64,000 nt of DNA, taken from the NCBI RefSeq assembly GCF_000832305.1, contig NZ_CP010536.1:806001-870000 (forward strand), written 5' to 3'. The position numbers and the translations under genes are program-made. Shown piece by piece: positions 32,359 to 40,919 of this stretch; the stretch's first letter is position 1; every line of letters begins with the position of its first letter. The notes beneath the pieces are model-generated. The model was not told where the DNA came from and searched no databases. It saw only the letters and a list, made by a program, of their open reading frames with translations. The stretch comes from Cupriavidus basilensis (GTDB taxonomy: Bacteria > Pseudomonadota > Gammaproteobacteria > Burkholderiales > Burkholderiaceae).

Positions 32359-33585
32359 CTACGCTCGTGCGTGGTGCTCCATCATGATGCGCGCGGTATT
32401 GAGCGCGATCATGCCTTCCTCGTCGGTAGGCAGTACCAGGACCGGCACGCGGCTGTTGTCGCGGCTGATGCGCTGGCGGTTTTCGTTGTTGGCGCCGGCG
32501 TCCAGGCTGATGCCAAACAGATCCGCCAGCCGCGCGCAGATCTTCTCGCGCACGGGAGGCGAGTTGGCGCCGATGCCGGCGGTGAACACCAGCGCATCCA
32601 GGCCGCCCAGCGTGGCCGCCAGCTTGCCAATTTCCTGCGCCGCGCGGTAGGCGTAGAAATCAATCGCCAGGCGCGCGCGCGGCGCGTCGCTGGCCAGCAG
32701 GGCGCGCATGTCGCTGCTGACGCCCGACAGTCCCTTCAGCCCTGACTCCTGGTACAGCATTGTCTCGATATCCTTGGTGCTCATGCCTTGCTGCGACAGC
32801 CACAGGATGGCGCCGGCATCGATGGCGCCGCAGCGCGTGCCCATCGGCAGGCCGTCGAGCGCGGTCAGGCCCATGGTGGATTCCACGCTGCGCCCGTCGC
32901 GCATGGCGCACAGGCTGGCGCCGTTGCCCAGGTGCGCCACGATCACGCGGCCCTGTGCCAGGTCGGGCGCGATCTGCTGCAGGCGGCGCGCGATGTATTC
33001 GTAGGACAGGCCGTGAAAGCCGTAACGGCGGATGCCGCGTTCGAAGTATTCATACGGCAGCGCCAGCAGTTGCGCCAGCGGGTCGTGCCCGGCGTGAAAG
33101 GCGGTATCGAAGCAGGCGACCTGCAGCAGCGCCGGCACGGCGGCGCGCACCGCGCGGATCGCCGTGAGGTTGTGCGGCTGGTGCAGCGGCGCAAGCGGGA
33201 TCAATGCTTCCAGCTTGGTTATGACGTCGTCGTCGATCTTCACGGCAGCGGAGAAATCCGCGCCGCCATGCACTACGCGATGGCCGATCGCCACCGGCGG
33301 CGCATCGCGCAGCCCGATGCTGAGCACCAGCCGGATCAGGCGGAAGGCCGCGTCGTGATCGGCCACCTGCGCCACCGGAAAGCGTTCGTCCGCGACAATG
33401 CGGCCGTCCGCCATGCTGGCGCTCAGGCGCGGCGACACGCCGATGCCCTCGATCTGCCCGTGCGCGCTGAGCACCGGGTTGATGTCGGCATTGGCGTGCG
33501 CGGCCTCGGGCACGGCGTACACCGAGACCTTGACGCTGGAGGAGCCGGCGTTGACGACGAGGATGGTGGGATGGGTGGCGCTCAC
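32359..33585 (-). CDS. ackA: acetate kinase
   Basis: A 408-residue acetate/propionate kinase of the ASKHA fold that interconverts acetyl phosphate plus ADP and acetate plus ATP. Marks: N-terminal LVVNAGSSSVKVSVY, IGHRVVHGG, RRYGFHGLSYEYIA, VIVAHLGNGASLCA, STMGLTALDGLPMGTRCG and VFTAGIGANSP. The start is GTG (33585-33583), reading VSATHPTI, preceded by a perfect AGGAGG about 9 nt upstream; the frame continues further but through a 12-bp repeat unlike protein. It lies 73 bp downstream of the phosphate acyltransferase gene, forming a Pta-AckA unit. Confidence 0.94.
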   Translation of the reverse strand: MSATHPTILVVNAGSSSVKVSVYAVPEAAHANADINPVLSAHGQIEGIGVSPRLSASMADGRIVADERFPVAQVADHDAAFRLIRLVLSIGLRDAPPVAIGHRVVHGGADFSAAVKIDDDVITKLEALIPLAPLHQPHNLTAIRAVRAAVPALLQVACFDTAFHAGHDPLAQLLALPYEYFERGIRRYGFHGLSYEYIARRLQQIAPDLAQGRVIVAHLGNGASLCAMRDGRSVESTMGLTALDGLPMGTRCGAIDAGAILWLSQQGMSTKDIETMLYQESGLKGLSGVSSDMRALLASDAPRARLAIDFYAYRAAQEIGKLAATLGGLDALVFTAGIGANSPPVREKICARLADLFGISLDAGANNENRQRISRDNSRVPVLVLPTDEEGMIALNTARIMMEHHARA

Positions 33586-33607
33586 GCTGGCAAGCCTCCT
33601 TGTGACG

Positions 33608-33631
33608 GTGACGTTGACTGTGACGTTGACT
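33608..33631. repeat. two perfect 12-bp repeats between pta-like gene and ackA
   Basis: GTGACGTTGACT occurs twice head to tail (33608-33619, 33620-33631), and a degenerate third follows. The array lies in the 73-bp spacer just upstream of the ackA ribosome site and is probably slippage-derived. Confidence 0.7.
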
Positions 33632-33658
33632 GTGATGGTGGTCGAGACGGCGGAGCGT

Positions 33659-34600
33659 TCAGACCTTGCTGGACGCCTGGCCAGTGCGGCGCGCATGCGC
33701 CAGCAGCACGGCAATCGCGCAACTGCCGATGCGCGCGCGCACGCTGTCGGCGCGGCTGGTGACGATGATGGGCACGCGCGCGCCCAGCACGATGCCGGCG
33801 GCTTCGGCGCCGGCCAGGAAGGTGAGCTGCTTGGCCAGCATGTTGCCGGCTTCCAGGTCGGGCACGAGCAGGATGTCGGGATCGCCCGCGACCTCGGAGA
33901 CGATGCCCTTTGTCACCGCGGCTTCATGGCTGATCGCGTTGTCGAACGCGAGCGGGCCGTCGAGGATGCCGCCTTCGATCTGGCCGCGCCGGCTCATCAT
34001 GCACAGCGCGGCCGCGTCGATGGTGGAGGGGATCTTGTCGGTGACGGTTTCCACCGCCGAGAGGATGGCCACCTTGGGGCGCTCGATGCCCAGCACGCGC
34101 AGCAGATCGATCGCGTTGCGGCAGATGTCCGCCTTGTCGTTGAGCGTGGGAAAGATATTGACGGCGGCGTCGGTGATGAAAAGCGGCTTGTGATAGCTCG
34201 GCACGTCCATGGCAAACACATGCGAAAGGCGCCGCCCCGTGCGCAGGCCAGTGGTGGACGCGGTGACTTCGTGCAGCAGCTCATCGGTGTGCAGGCTGCC
34301 CTTCATCAGCAGCTCGGCCTCGCCCGCGCGGACTGCCGCGACGGCGCGCGCGGCGGCGGCATGGCTGTGCGGCACGTCGATCAGCACGCTGTCGCCAAGG
34401 TCCAGCGCATTGGCGTCGGCCACCTGGCGGATGCGTGCTTCGGGCCCGATCAGCAGCGGCACGATCAGGCCGAGGCTGGCCGCCTGCAGCGCGCCGCCGA
34501 GCGAGGAAGCATCGCAGGGATGCGCCACCGCGGTGGGAATGGCGGGCAAATCCTGGCAGCGCGCCAGCAGGACGGAGTACTTGTCGGGCGTGTGGGTCAT
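33659..34600 (-). CDS. phosphate acetyl/butyryltransferase
   Basis: A 313-residue single-domain phosphate acyltransferase (PTA/PTB family) that makes acyl phosphate from acyl-CoA. SLHTDELLHEV, DVPSYHKPLFITDAAVNIFP, EGGILDGPLAFDNAIS and PDLEAGNMLAKQL are family signature segments. It is the short form without the N-terminal DRTGG domains of long Pta. With ackA it would convert acyl-CoA to the acid plus ATP. It is divergent from a DUF3141 gene, with 283 bp between the starts. Confidence 0.9.
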   Translation of the reverse strand: MTHTPDKYSVLLARCQDLPAIPTAVAHPCDASSLGGALQAASLGLIVPLLIGPEARIRQVADANALDLGDSVLIDVPHSHAAAARAVAAVRAGEAELLMKGSLHTDELLHEVTASTTGLRTGRRLSHVFAMDVPSYHKPLFITDAAVNIFPTLNDKADICRNAIDLLRVLGIERPKVAILSAVETVTDKIPSTIDAAALCMMSRRGQIEGGILDGPLAFDNAISHEAAVTKGIVSEVAGDPDILLVPDLEAGNMLAKQLTFLAGAEAAGIVLGARVPIIVTSRADSVRARIGSCAIAVLLAHARRTGQASSKV

Positions 34601-34883
34601 CGGCGTTCCGGTGCGTCGGGGTTGCGGTGCGACCGCGCGGACATGCTGCGTCGCGCAAAAAACAATGGCCAGTATAGGTGATGTTTCCTTCGGCACGATG
34701 ACATTGGCGCGCGCCTTGCGCCAGGTCACGCCGGCCGCGGATCCGCCCATGCTGCGGGTTGTCAAGCACGATGCGGGCTGGTAGATTGTGCCGTGCTGCA
34801 GGGCAGCAATTCCGTGCGATCGCCTGGAAACGACTGCCTTCAGCGCCACACCGCAGAACGTAGAACGCAGAAGGGGAAGCCGA

Positions 34884-37280
34884 GTGAATGCACGTGATCC
34901 CGCCATCCATGCTGGCAGCGCCGCCGCCGGCATGCCACCGCTTTTGTCCGATGCGTGGTCCTACGCGCATGACGCCTGGCAGCGCGCCATCCTGTTGCTC
35001 GACATCCTGCGCGAGCGCGGCAACCAGACCTTCGAGCACGAGCGCGAGGGCATGCCGCCGGTGCTGGTCTTCGAGCACGAGGTGGTGATCGACGCGCGCA
35101 CGCTGGCGCAACCCGCCAACTACGCGCTGCTGCGCATACTGCCGCCGGCCGGGATCGTCACCGACGACACCAAGCGGCCCTTCGTGGTGATCGATCCGCG
35201 CGCCGGGCATGGCCCTGGCATCGGCGGCTTCAAGATCGACAGCGAGATCGGCATCGCGCTGCGCAGCGGCCATCCCTGCTACTTCGTCACCTTTTTTCCG
35301 TTGCCTTGCCCGGGCCAGACCATCGAGTGCGTGGCGCGCGCCGAAGCGCTGTTCCTGCTCACCGTGGCCGAGCGCCATCCGCAAGCGCAGGGCAAGCCGT
35401 TCGTGATCGGCAACTGCCAGGGCGGCTGGGCGCTGATGATGCTGGCGGCCGCCGCGCCGGAACTGGTCGGCCCCATCCTGCTGGCCGGATCGCCGCTGGC
35501 CTACTGGTCGGGCGTGCGCGGGCGCAACCCGATGCGCTACAGCGGCGGGCTGCTGGGCGGCTCGTGGCTGTCGTCCTTTGCTTCGGATCTCGGCAATGGC
35601 CGCTTTGACGGGGCCTGGCTGGTGCAGAATTTCGAGCAGCTCAATCCGTCCAACACATACTGGAAAAAGCTCTACGACGTCTATGCGCAGGTGGATACGG
35701 AGCGCGAGCGCTTCCTGGCGTTCGAGCGCTGGTGGGGCGGGCATTTCCTGCTCAACCGCGCCGAGATCGACTGGATCGTGCAGAACCTGTTCGTTGGCAA
35801 TCACCTCACGGCCGGCGAGGTGCGCAGCGCGGATGGCAGCGTCGCGGTGGACCTGCGCAATGTGCGCTCGCCCATCGTGGTCTTTGCTTCCTGGGGCGAC
35901 AACATCACGCCGCCGCAGCAGGCGCTGAACTGGATTCCCGATCTCTACGCCAGCGTCGACGAGATCGTCGCCAACGATCAGGTCATCGTCTACTGCCTGC
36001 ATGAAAAGGTCGGGCATCTCGGCATTTTCGTCTCGGCCGGCGTGGCCAATCGCGAGCATACCGAGCTGTTCTCGGCGCTGGACCTGATCGACGTGCTGCC
36101 GCCCGGGCTGTACGAGGCGCGCATCGAAGACATCGCGCCGGGCACCTCGCACCTGGAACTGATCGAAGGCCGCTACCTGGTGCGCTTCGAGCGCAGGACC
36201 ATCGACGACATCCTCGCGCTGGACGATGGCCGTGACGACGAGCGTGCGTTCGAGGTGGTGCGCCGCGTGGCCGAAGTCAATCAGCGCCTGTACGACACGT
36301 TCGCCTCGCCGGCGGTGCAGGCCGCATCCAACGAGCTGAGCGCTTACGCGATGCGGCAGGTGCATCCGGCGCGGCTGGAGCGCTCGCTGGCGTCGGACGC
36401 GAATCCGTGGATGGCGTGGATCGCCGCGCTGGCGCCGTCGGTGCGCGAGGCGCGCCAGCCGGTGGCGCCGGACAATCCCTTCGTCACGCTGGAGGGCGCG
36501 GTGTCCGACACCATCGTGCGCACGCTCGACGCGTGGCGCGACCAGCGCGATGCCTTCCAGGAACAGCTCTTCGAGGCGTTGTACCAGTCGCCATGGCTGT
36601 CCGCGCTGATGGGCTTCTCGCCTGGCGCCGAAAAGCGCGGCCCGCCACCGCTGAGCGCAGCGCTGCGCCAGGAACTGGCCGCGCGGCGCATCCATGAGGC
36701 AGAGGCGGGCATCGAGCAGGGTACGCCGCTCGATGCCTTCATGCGCATCCTTTGCTTTGTGGCGGACGAGAACACCAGCATCGAGGAGCGGCCTTTCAAC
36801 CTGATGCGGCAGATGGCGCGCGAGCACCTGGAGCAGCAGCCGGACATCGCCACCGTCAAGGCCGCGGTCAGGCGGCAGAGCATGATCGTGGGGCTGGACG
36901 CCGGGCGGGCCGTGGCCGCGCTGCCGCTGCTGGTGCCGGACAGCGCGCTGCGCCATCGCATCATGATGGCGATCCATCGCATCGTGACCGTGGTGGGGCC
37001 GCTCGAAGGCGCCCGCCTGGCGCGCTACCGCGAGGTGGCGCGCGTGCTGGGCACCGATCATACGGTGCGGCAAACTGTGCAGCCCGCCACCGCAGCGCCC
37101 GTGGCGCCCGCACCCGTGGAAACGCCGCGCATGGTGCGCGAAGCCGCTTCGCCGGAAGCCAGCGCACGCGTTCGCAAGGCAGGCACGGCGGTGGCCAGCG
37201 CGGCCAAGCCCGGCAAGGTCGCCAAGCCGCGCAAGGCGGTCAGGCCTTCGGCGCGGCGTAACGCCAAGACAGGCACCTGA
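34884..37280 (+). CDS. DUF3141 protein, PHA synthase-like hydrolase fold
   Basis: A 798-residue protein with an alpha/beta-hydrolase domain (about 90-400) whose nucleophile elbow GNCQGG has a cysteine (Cys178) in place of serine, as in polyhydroxyalkanoate synthases; the following long region (about 420-720) is helical, and the tail (about 730-798) is Ala/Pro/Lys-rich and basic. It matches the DUF3141 family, distantly related to PHA synthase. The start is GTG (34884) with GGGGA upstream. Neighbours are Pta/AckA (divergent) and FabI (downstream, 57 bp), so a role in acyl-CoA or PHA metabolism is inferred; the basic tail could bind DNA or PHA granules. Confidence 0.85.
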   Translation: MNARDPAIHAGSAAAGMPPLLSDAWSYAHDAWQRAILLLDILRERGNQTFEHEREGMPPVLVFEHEVVIDARTLAQPANYALLRILPPAGIVTDDTKRPFVVIDPRAGHGPGIGGFKIDSEIGIALRSGHPCYFVTFFPLPCPGQTIECVARAEALFLLTVAERHPQAQGKPFVIGNCQGGWALMMLAAAAPELVGPILLAGSPLAYWSGVRGRNPMRYSGGLLGGSWLSSFASDLGNGRFDGAWLVQNFEQLNPSNTYWKKLYDVYAQVDTERERFLAFERWWGGHFLLNRAEIDWIVQNLFVGNHLTAGEVRSADGSVAVDLRNVRSPIVVFASWGDNITPPQQALNWIPDLYASVDEIVANDQVIVYCLHEKVGHLGIFVSAGVANREHTELFSALDLIDVLPPGLYEARIEDIAPGTSHLELIEGRYLVRFERRTIDDILALDDGRDDERAFEVVRRVAEVNQRLYDTFASPAVQAASNELSAYAMRQVHPARLERSLASDANPWMAWIAALAPSVREARQPVAPDNPFVTLEGAVSDTIVRTLDAWRDQRDAFQEQLFEALYQSPWLSALMGFSPGAEKRGPPPLSAALRQELAARRIHEAEAGIEQGTPLDAFMRILCFVADENTSIEERPFNLMRQMAREHLEQQPDIATVKAAVRRQSMIVGLDAGRAVAALPLLVPDSALRHRIMMAIHRIVTVVGPLEGARLARYREVARVLGTDHTVRQTVQPATAAPVAPAPVETPRMVREAASPEASARVRKAGTAVASAAKPGKVAKPRKAVRPSARRNAKTGT

Positions 37281-37337
37281 ACCAGGCGGGCATAAGCCGG
37301 CGCCGTCAGGGCGCGCATTCACGAAGCGAGGGACATC

Positions 37338-38117
37338 ATGGTGCAAGTACCCAACCCCCCATTGCTGGGCGCGCGCGTGCTGGTGGTCGGCGTGGCCAAC
37401 GCGGAGTCCATCGCGTGGGGCTGCGCGCGGGCCTTCCGCGAGCTTGGCGCTGAACTGGCAATCACCTATCTCAACGAAAAGGCCTACCCGCATGTGGCGC
37501 CGCTGGCTGAATCGGTGGGCGCGACGATCCTGATGCCGCTCGACGTGGAGGACGCGGGCCAGGAGCAGGCGCTGTTCGAGCGGATCACCCGGCAATGGGG
37601 CCAGCTCGACGTGCTGGTGCACTCGGTGGCCTTCGCGCCCAAGGACGACTTGCAGGGCGGGCTGCTCAATGCGTCGGCGGCCGGCTTCGCGCGCGCCATG
37701 GACGTGTCCTGCCATTCCTTCGTGCGCCTGGCGCGGCGCGCGGTGCCGCTGATGCGCGAGGGCGGCAGCCTGTTCGCCATGAGTTACGAGGGCGCCAACC
37801 GCGTGGTGCCGAACTACAACCTGATGGGCCCGGTCAAGGCGGCGCTGGAGGCCTCCTGCCGCTACCTGGCGCACGAGCTCGGCCCGAGCGGCATCCGCGT
37901 GCACGCCATTTCGCCGGGGCCGCTCAAGACCCGCGCGGCGTCCGGGCTCAAGGATTTCGAGCAATTGCTGGCGGATGCCGCGGGCCGTGCCCCGCTGGGC
38001 GAGCTGGTCGACATCATGGATGTCGGTTTTGCCACCGCCTACCTGGCGACGCCCTACGCGCGCCGGATTTCCGGCAACACCGTGTACGTGGACGGCGGCG
38101 CGCACATCATGGGCTGA
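37338..38117 (+). CDS. fabI: enoyl-ACP reductase FabI
   Basis: A 259-residue NADH-dependent enoyl-[acyl-carrier-protein] reductase of the short-chain dehydrogenase family, last step of fatty-acid elongation. Residues equivalent to the E. coli catalytic set can be read: Tyr150, Tyr160 and Lys167 in SYEGANRVVPNYNLMGPVKAALEA-like sequence. The Gly-rich NADH motif is VVGVANAESIAWG (about 17-29). The gene follows DUF3141 on the same strand with 57 bp between, so they probably share a transcript. Cupriavidus usually has a housekeeping FabI elsewhere, so this may be a second copy. Confidence 0.9.
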   Translation: MVQVPNPPLLGARVLVVGVANAESIAWGCARAFRELGAELAITYLNEKAYPHVAPLAESVGATILMPLDVEDAGQEQALFERITRQWGQLDVLVHSVAFAPKDDLQGGLLNASAAGFARAMDVSCHSFVRLARRAVPLMREGGSLFAMSYEGANRVVPNYNLMGPVKAALEASCRYLAHELGPSGIRVHAISPGPLKTRAASGLKDFEQLLADAAGRAPLGELVDIMDVGFATAYLATPYARRISGNTVYVDGGAHIMG

Positions 38118-38242
38118 CTGCCGCCACGGGCGCAATGCGCGGCCCGCGGCCCACGGCCCGCCTCGGGCCGCCTACAATGAGCTAGACAACGGAGGCACGC
38201 GCTGCCCGCCACGTGCGCGCCGCCTCATATCGGGAGCAAGAC

Positions 38243-38485
38243 ATGAAGGTACTCATCCGGGGCCTGCACCGCGATGTGACCGAACAGATGCTGCGCGACA
38301 AGCTGGCGACCTACGCACCGGTGACGTCCGTGGAACTGATGCGCGAGGGCGATCCGAACCACCCTTGGGCCTGGGTCAACCTGGATATCGATGCTTTCAC
38401 CGCGTGGCGCCTGCTGCGCCAGCTGGATCGCCAGTACTTCGCCGGCAGCATGATGCGCTGGTATATCCCGGCCCACCAGGGTTGA
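38243..38485 (+). CDS. RRM-like small protein, copy 2
   Basis: An 80-residue paralogue of the product of 31226-31480. Both open MKVL(I/V)RGL, hold the block L(M/I)REGD-(A/P)-HPWAWV(N/D)LD and end in LDRxY-AG...RW..PA. GGGAG precedes the ATG by 8 nt. The fold reads as an RRM-like sandwich without obvious RNP aromatic residues. It lies between fabI and modE. Function is unknown. Confidence 0.75.
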   Translation: MKVLIRGLHRDVTEQMLRDKLATYAPVTSVELMREGDPNHPWAWVNLDIDAFTAWRLLRQLDRQYFAGSMMRWYIPAHQG

Positions 38486-38595
38486 CGCGCTGGCAAGATG
38501 AGACCGGGCGTGTGCCGCGCGCCGCCATGCTTTGGCATTAAGATAAGCGCCTTCTGCCACTTTGCTGCGCTGCCACGCGGTAGCGCCATTCCCGC

Positions 38596-39399
38596 ATGCT
38601 AGAACTCGATGGTGCGATCTGGTTTCGCTCGGGCTCCCAGGACTGGGGCGGGCGCGAACGCATCGCCCTGCTGGCCGCGATCGGCGAGCACGGCTCGATC
38701 ACCGCCGCCGCCAAGGCGGTCGGGCTGAGCTACAAGGGCGCCTGGGATGCCATCGACGCGATGAACAACAGCGCGGGCGAGCCGCTGGTGGTGCGCGCCG
38801 CCGGCGGCAAGGGCGGCGGCGGCACCGTGCTGACCGAGCGCGCCGCCAGCCTGATCCGCACCTACCGCGCGCTTGAGCACGAGCACCGGCTCTTTATCGA
38901 ACACCTTGCCAGCCTCGGCAACGTCAGCGAGACGGCGCAGGACGATCTTCACCTGATGCGGCGTTTCATGATCAAGACCAGTGCGCGCAACAAGCTCTTC
39001 GGCAAGGTGGCCGCGATCCGCGGCGGCGCCGTCAACGACGAGGTCACGCTGTCGCTCGCGGGCGGCCAGCACGTGGTAGCCACCATCACCCACGAAAGCG
39101 TGGAGACGCTGGGCCTCGTGCCCGGCGCCGAAGCCTTCGCGCTGATCAAGGCTTCCTCGGTCCTGCTGGGACTGCCTGACCCCGGGCTGCGGCTCTCGGC
39201 GCGCAATCAGTTGCCTGGCAAGGTGACCCGTGTGCTGCCGGGTGCCGTCAATGCCGAGGTGGCGCTGGAACTGGATGGCGGCGGCACCGTGGTGGCCGTT
39301 GTCACCAACGACAGCGTGAGCGCGCTGGGGCTCGCCGAGGGCAGCCGCGCGCTGGCGATCTTCAAGGCGTCGAGCGTGATCCTGGGCACCATGGGCTGA
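38596..39399 (+). CDS. modE: molybdate-responsive regulator ModE
   Basis: A 267-residue ModE with an N-terminal winged helix (about 20-115: RIALLAAIGEHGSITAAAKAVGLSYKGAWDAID) and two tandem TOBE/MopI-like domains (about 125-190 and 197-265), each with the SARNKLFGKV / SARNQLPGKV start that binds molybdate. With molybdate bound, ModE dimers repress mod genes. The gene converges on modC (tail-to-tail, 7 bp between stops), while its operator lies at the far end of modABC. Confidence 0.94.
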   Translation: MLELDGAIWFRSGSQDWGGRERIALLAAIGEHGSITAAAKAVGLSYKGAWDAIDAMNNSAGEPLVVRAAGGKGGGGTVLTERAASLIRTYRALEHEHRLFIEHLASLGNVSETAQDDLHLMRRFMIKTSARNKLFGKVAAIRGGAVNDEVTLSLAGGQHVVATITHESVETLGLVPGAEAFALIKASSVLLGLPDPGLRLSARNQLPGKVTRVLPGAVNAEVALELDGGGTVVAVVTNDSVSALGLAEGSRALAIFKASSVILGTMG

Positions 39400-39406
39400 G
39401 CCAGCC

Positions 39407-40129
39407 TCAGACCGCACGCGCCGAGACGGGCGCGTACACCTGTGGATGCCCCTTCACGGGCGCGGCGCCAAAGATGCGGCCTTCGCGCACTTCCAGCACG
39501 TGGTCGCCGAGCGCTTCCACGTCGTCGGGGTCGTGCGAGATCACCAGCATGGGCACTTCCAGGCTGGCCTGCAGCGCGCGCAGCTCGGCGCGCATGCGTA
39601 CGCGCAGCGCCGGGTCCAGCGCGGAGAACGGCTCGTCCAGCAGCACGATATCGGGCCGCGCTGCCAGCGCGCGCGCCAGCGCGGCGCGTTGCTTCTGGCC
39701 GCCGGAGATCTCGCCGGGATAGTTGCCGGTGATCGCGCCAAGGCCAAACGCATCGATCCAGCGCTGCGCTTGCGGGTGGTGCGTGTTGCGGCGCGGGTTA
39801 CGCCAGCCCCGCTCCAGCCCGAAGGCGATGTTCTGCGCGACCGTCAGATGCGGGAACAAGGCGTAGTCCTGGAACAGGTACGCCACGCGCCGCTCCTGCG
39901 GGCGCACGTTGACATGTGTCTCGCTGTCGAACAGGGTGCGGCCGTTGAGCACGATGCGTCCACTGTCCGGCGTGAGCAATCCGGCGATGGCGCGCAGCGT
40001 CAGGCTCTTGCCCGCGCCGGAGGGGCCAAACAGCGCAATGCGCTTGCTTGCCGAATCGAAGGCGATATCCAGCCCGAACCTGCGGTCGGCGGAACCGAGC
40101 TGCTTGCGTACGGTGACTTGCATGGTCAT
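39407..40129 (-). CDS. modC: molybdate ABC transporter ATPase ModC (short form)
   Basis: A 240-residue ATPase. Walker A GPSGAGKS (35-42), signature SGGQKQR, Walker B IVLLDEPFSALD and the His loop SHDPDD are complete, but the C-terminal TOBE domain that makes usual ModC about 350 residues long is absent. Molybdate sensing by the ATPase itself may therefore be lost here, with ModE's TOBE domains doing the work. It follows modB, 6 bp apart, on the minus strand. Confidence 0.92.
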   Translation of the reverse strand: MTMQVTVRKQLGSADRRFGLDIAFDSASKRIALFGPSGAGKSLTLRAIAGLLTPDSGRIVLNGRTLFDSETHVNVRPQERRVAYLFQDYALFPHLTVAQNIAFGLERGWRNPRRNTHHPQAQRWIDAFGLGAITGNYPGEISGGQKQRAALARALAARPDIVLLDEPFSALDPALRVRMRAELRALQASLEVPMLVISHDPDDVEALGDHVLEVREGRIFGAAPVKGHPQVYAPVSARAV

Positions 40130-40135
40130 GGCGGC

Positions 40136-40822
40136 CTACCGGTACATTTTGCGGGTGGGCGGCACCAGCCGCCCGGCGGCTACCAGCAGCACCACGCAGG
40201 TGAGGGACGTGACCAGCACCAGCAGGTTGGCGGTGTTGTCGTCCCCGGCCTGCACGGCTTCGTAGATGGCAACCGACAGCGTTTGCGTGCGCCCGGGCAG
40301 GTTGCCCGCCACCATCAGCGTGGCGCCGAACTCGCCCAGCGCGCGGGCAAAGGCCAGCAGCACGCCAGCGATGATGCCACGTGAGGCCAGCGGCAGCGTC
40401 ACGCGAAAAAAGATGCCGGCCTCCGGTGTGCCGAGTACGCGCGCGGCGTCCTCAAGCTGCGAGTCCACCCCTTCGAAGGCGGCGCGGGCCGACTTCAGCA
40501 CCAGCGGGAAGGCCACGATGGTGGAGGCCAGCACCGCGCCTTGCCAGGTAAAGACCAGTTCGATGCCGAGCCGGCCGAGCCACTCGCCGAACACGCCGCG
40601 GCGCCCGACCAGCACCAGCAGGTAGTAGCCGAGCACGGTGGGCGGCAGGACCAGCGGCAGCGTGAGCAGGGCGTCGACCACGTCGCGCGCGGCCGATTGC
40701 CAGCGCGACAGTGCAAAGGCCGCGCCCACGCCCAGCACGGCATTGAGCACGGTGGCCCAGCCCGCCACTTTGAGCGACAGCGACAGCGGGACCCAGACAG
40801 CTTCCAGGGAGGTCATCAGCAT
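40136..40822 (-). CDS. modB: molybdate ABC transporter permease ModB
   Basis: A 228-residue inner-membrane permease with five or six helices and the EAA loop ARVLGTPEAGIFFRVTLPLASRGIIAG (about 138-163) that docks ModC. LPLVLPPTVLGYYLL is a ModB signature. The start is uncertain: ATG 40822 (MLMTSLEAV) is chosen, ATG 40816 and an upstream TTG (40855) are alternatives, and no strong ribosome site is seen. It lies 97 bp from the modA stop. Confidence 0.92.
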   Translation of the reverse strand: MLMTSLEAVWVPLSLSLKVAGWATVLNAVLGVGAAFALSRWQSAARDVVDALLTLPLVLPPTVLGYYLLVLVGRRGVFGEWLGRLGIELVFTWQGAVLASTIVAFPLVLKSARAAFEGVDSQLEDAARVLGTPEAGIFFRVTLPLASRGIIAGVLLAFARALGEFGATLMVAGNLPGRTQTLSVAIYEAVQAGDDNTANLLVLVTSLTCVVLLVAAGRLVPPTRKMYR

Positions 40823-40919
40823 AAACGCTTGCCGGCGGAGCCAGGCAGGCGGCAAGGTGGATTCAGGTTGGCGGCGCGCCCGGGCGCCGGGGCTGGGGGC
40901 AAGGATCAGGGATTATGGC

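Noticed and set aside
32359..33714. Longer acetate kinase start upstream of GTG 33585
   Set aside because: The added residues come from the 12-bp repeat (VNVTVNVTVT), and the AGGAGG site favours the GTG.
34281..38135. A 1284-codon open frame on the minus strand across DUF3141 and fabI
   Set aside because: It is a shadow in high-GC DNA: the opposite strand has DUF3141 and FabI with clear motifs, while this frame is Arg/His/Ala-rich and without a domain.
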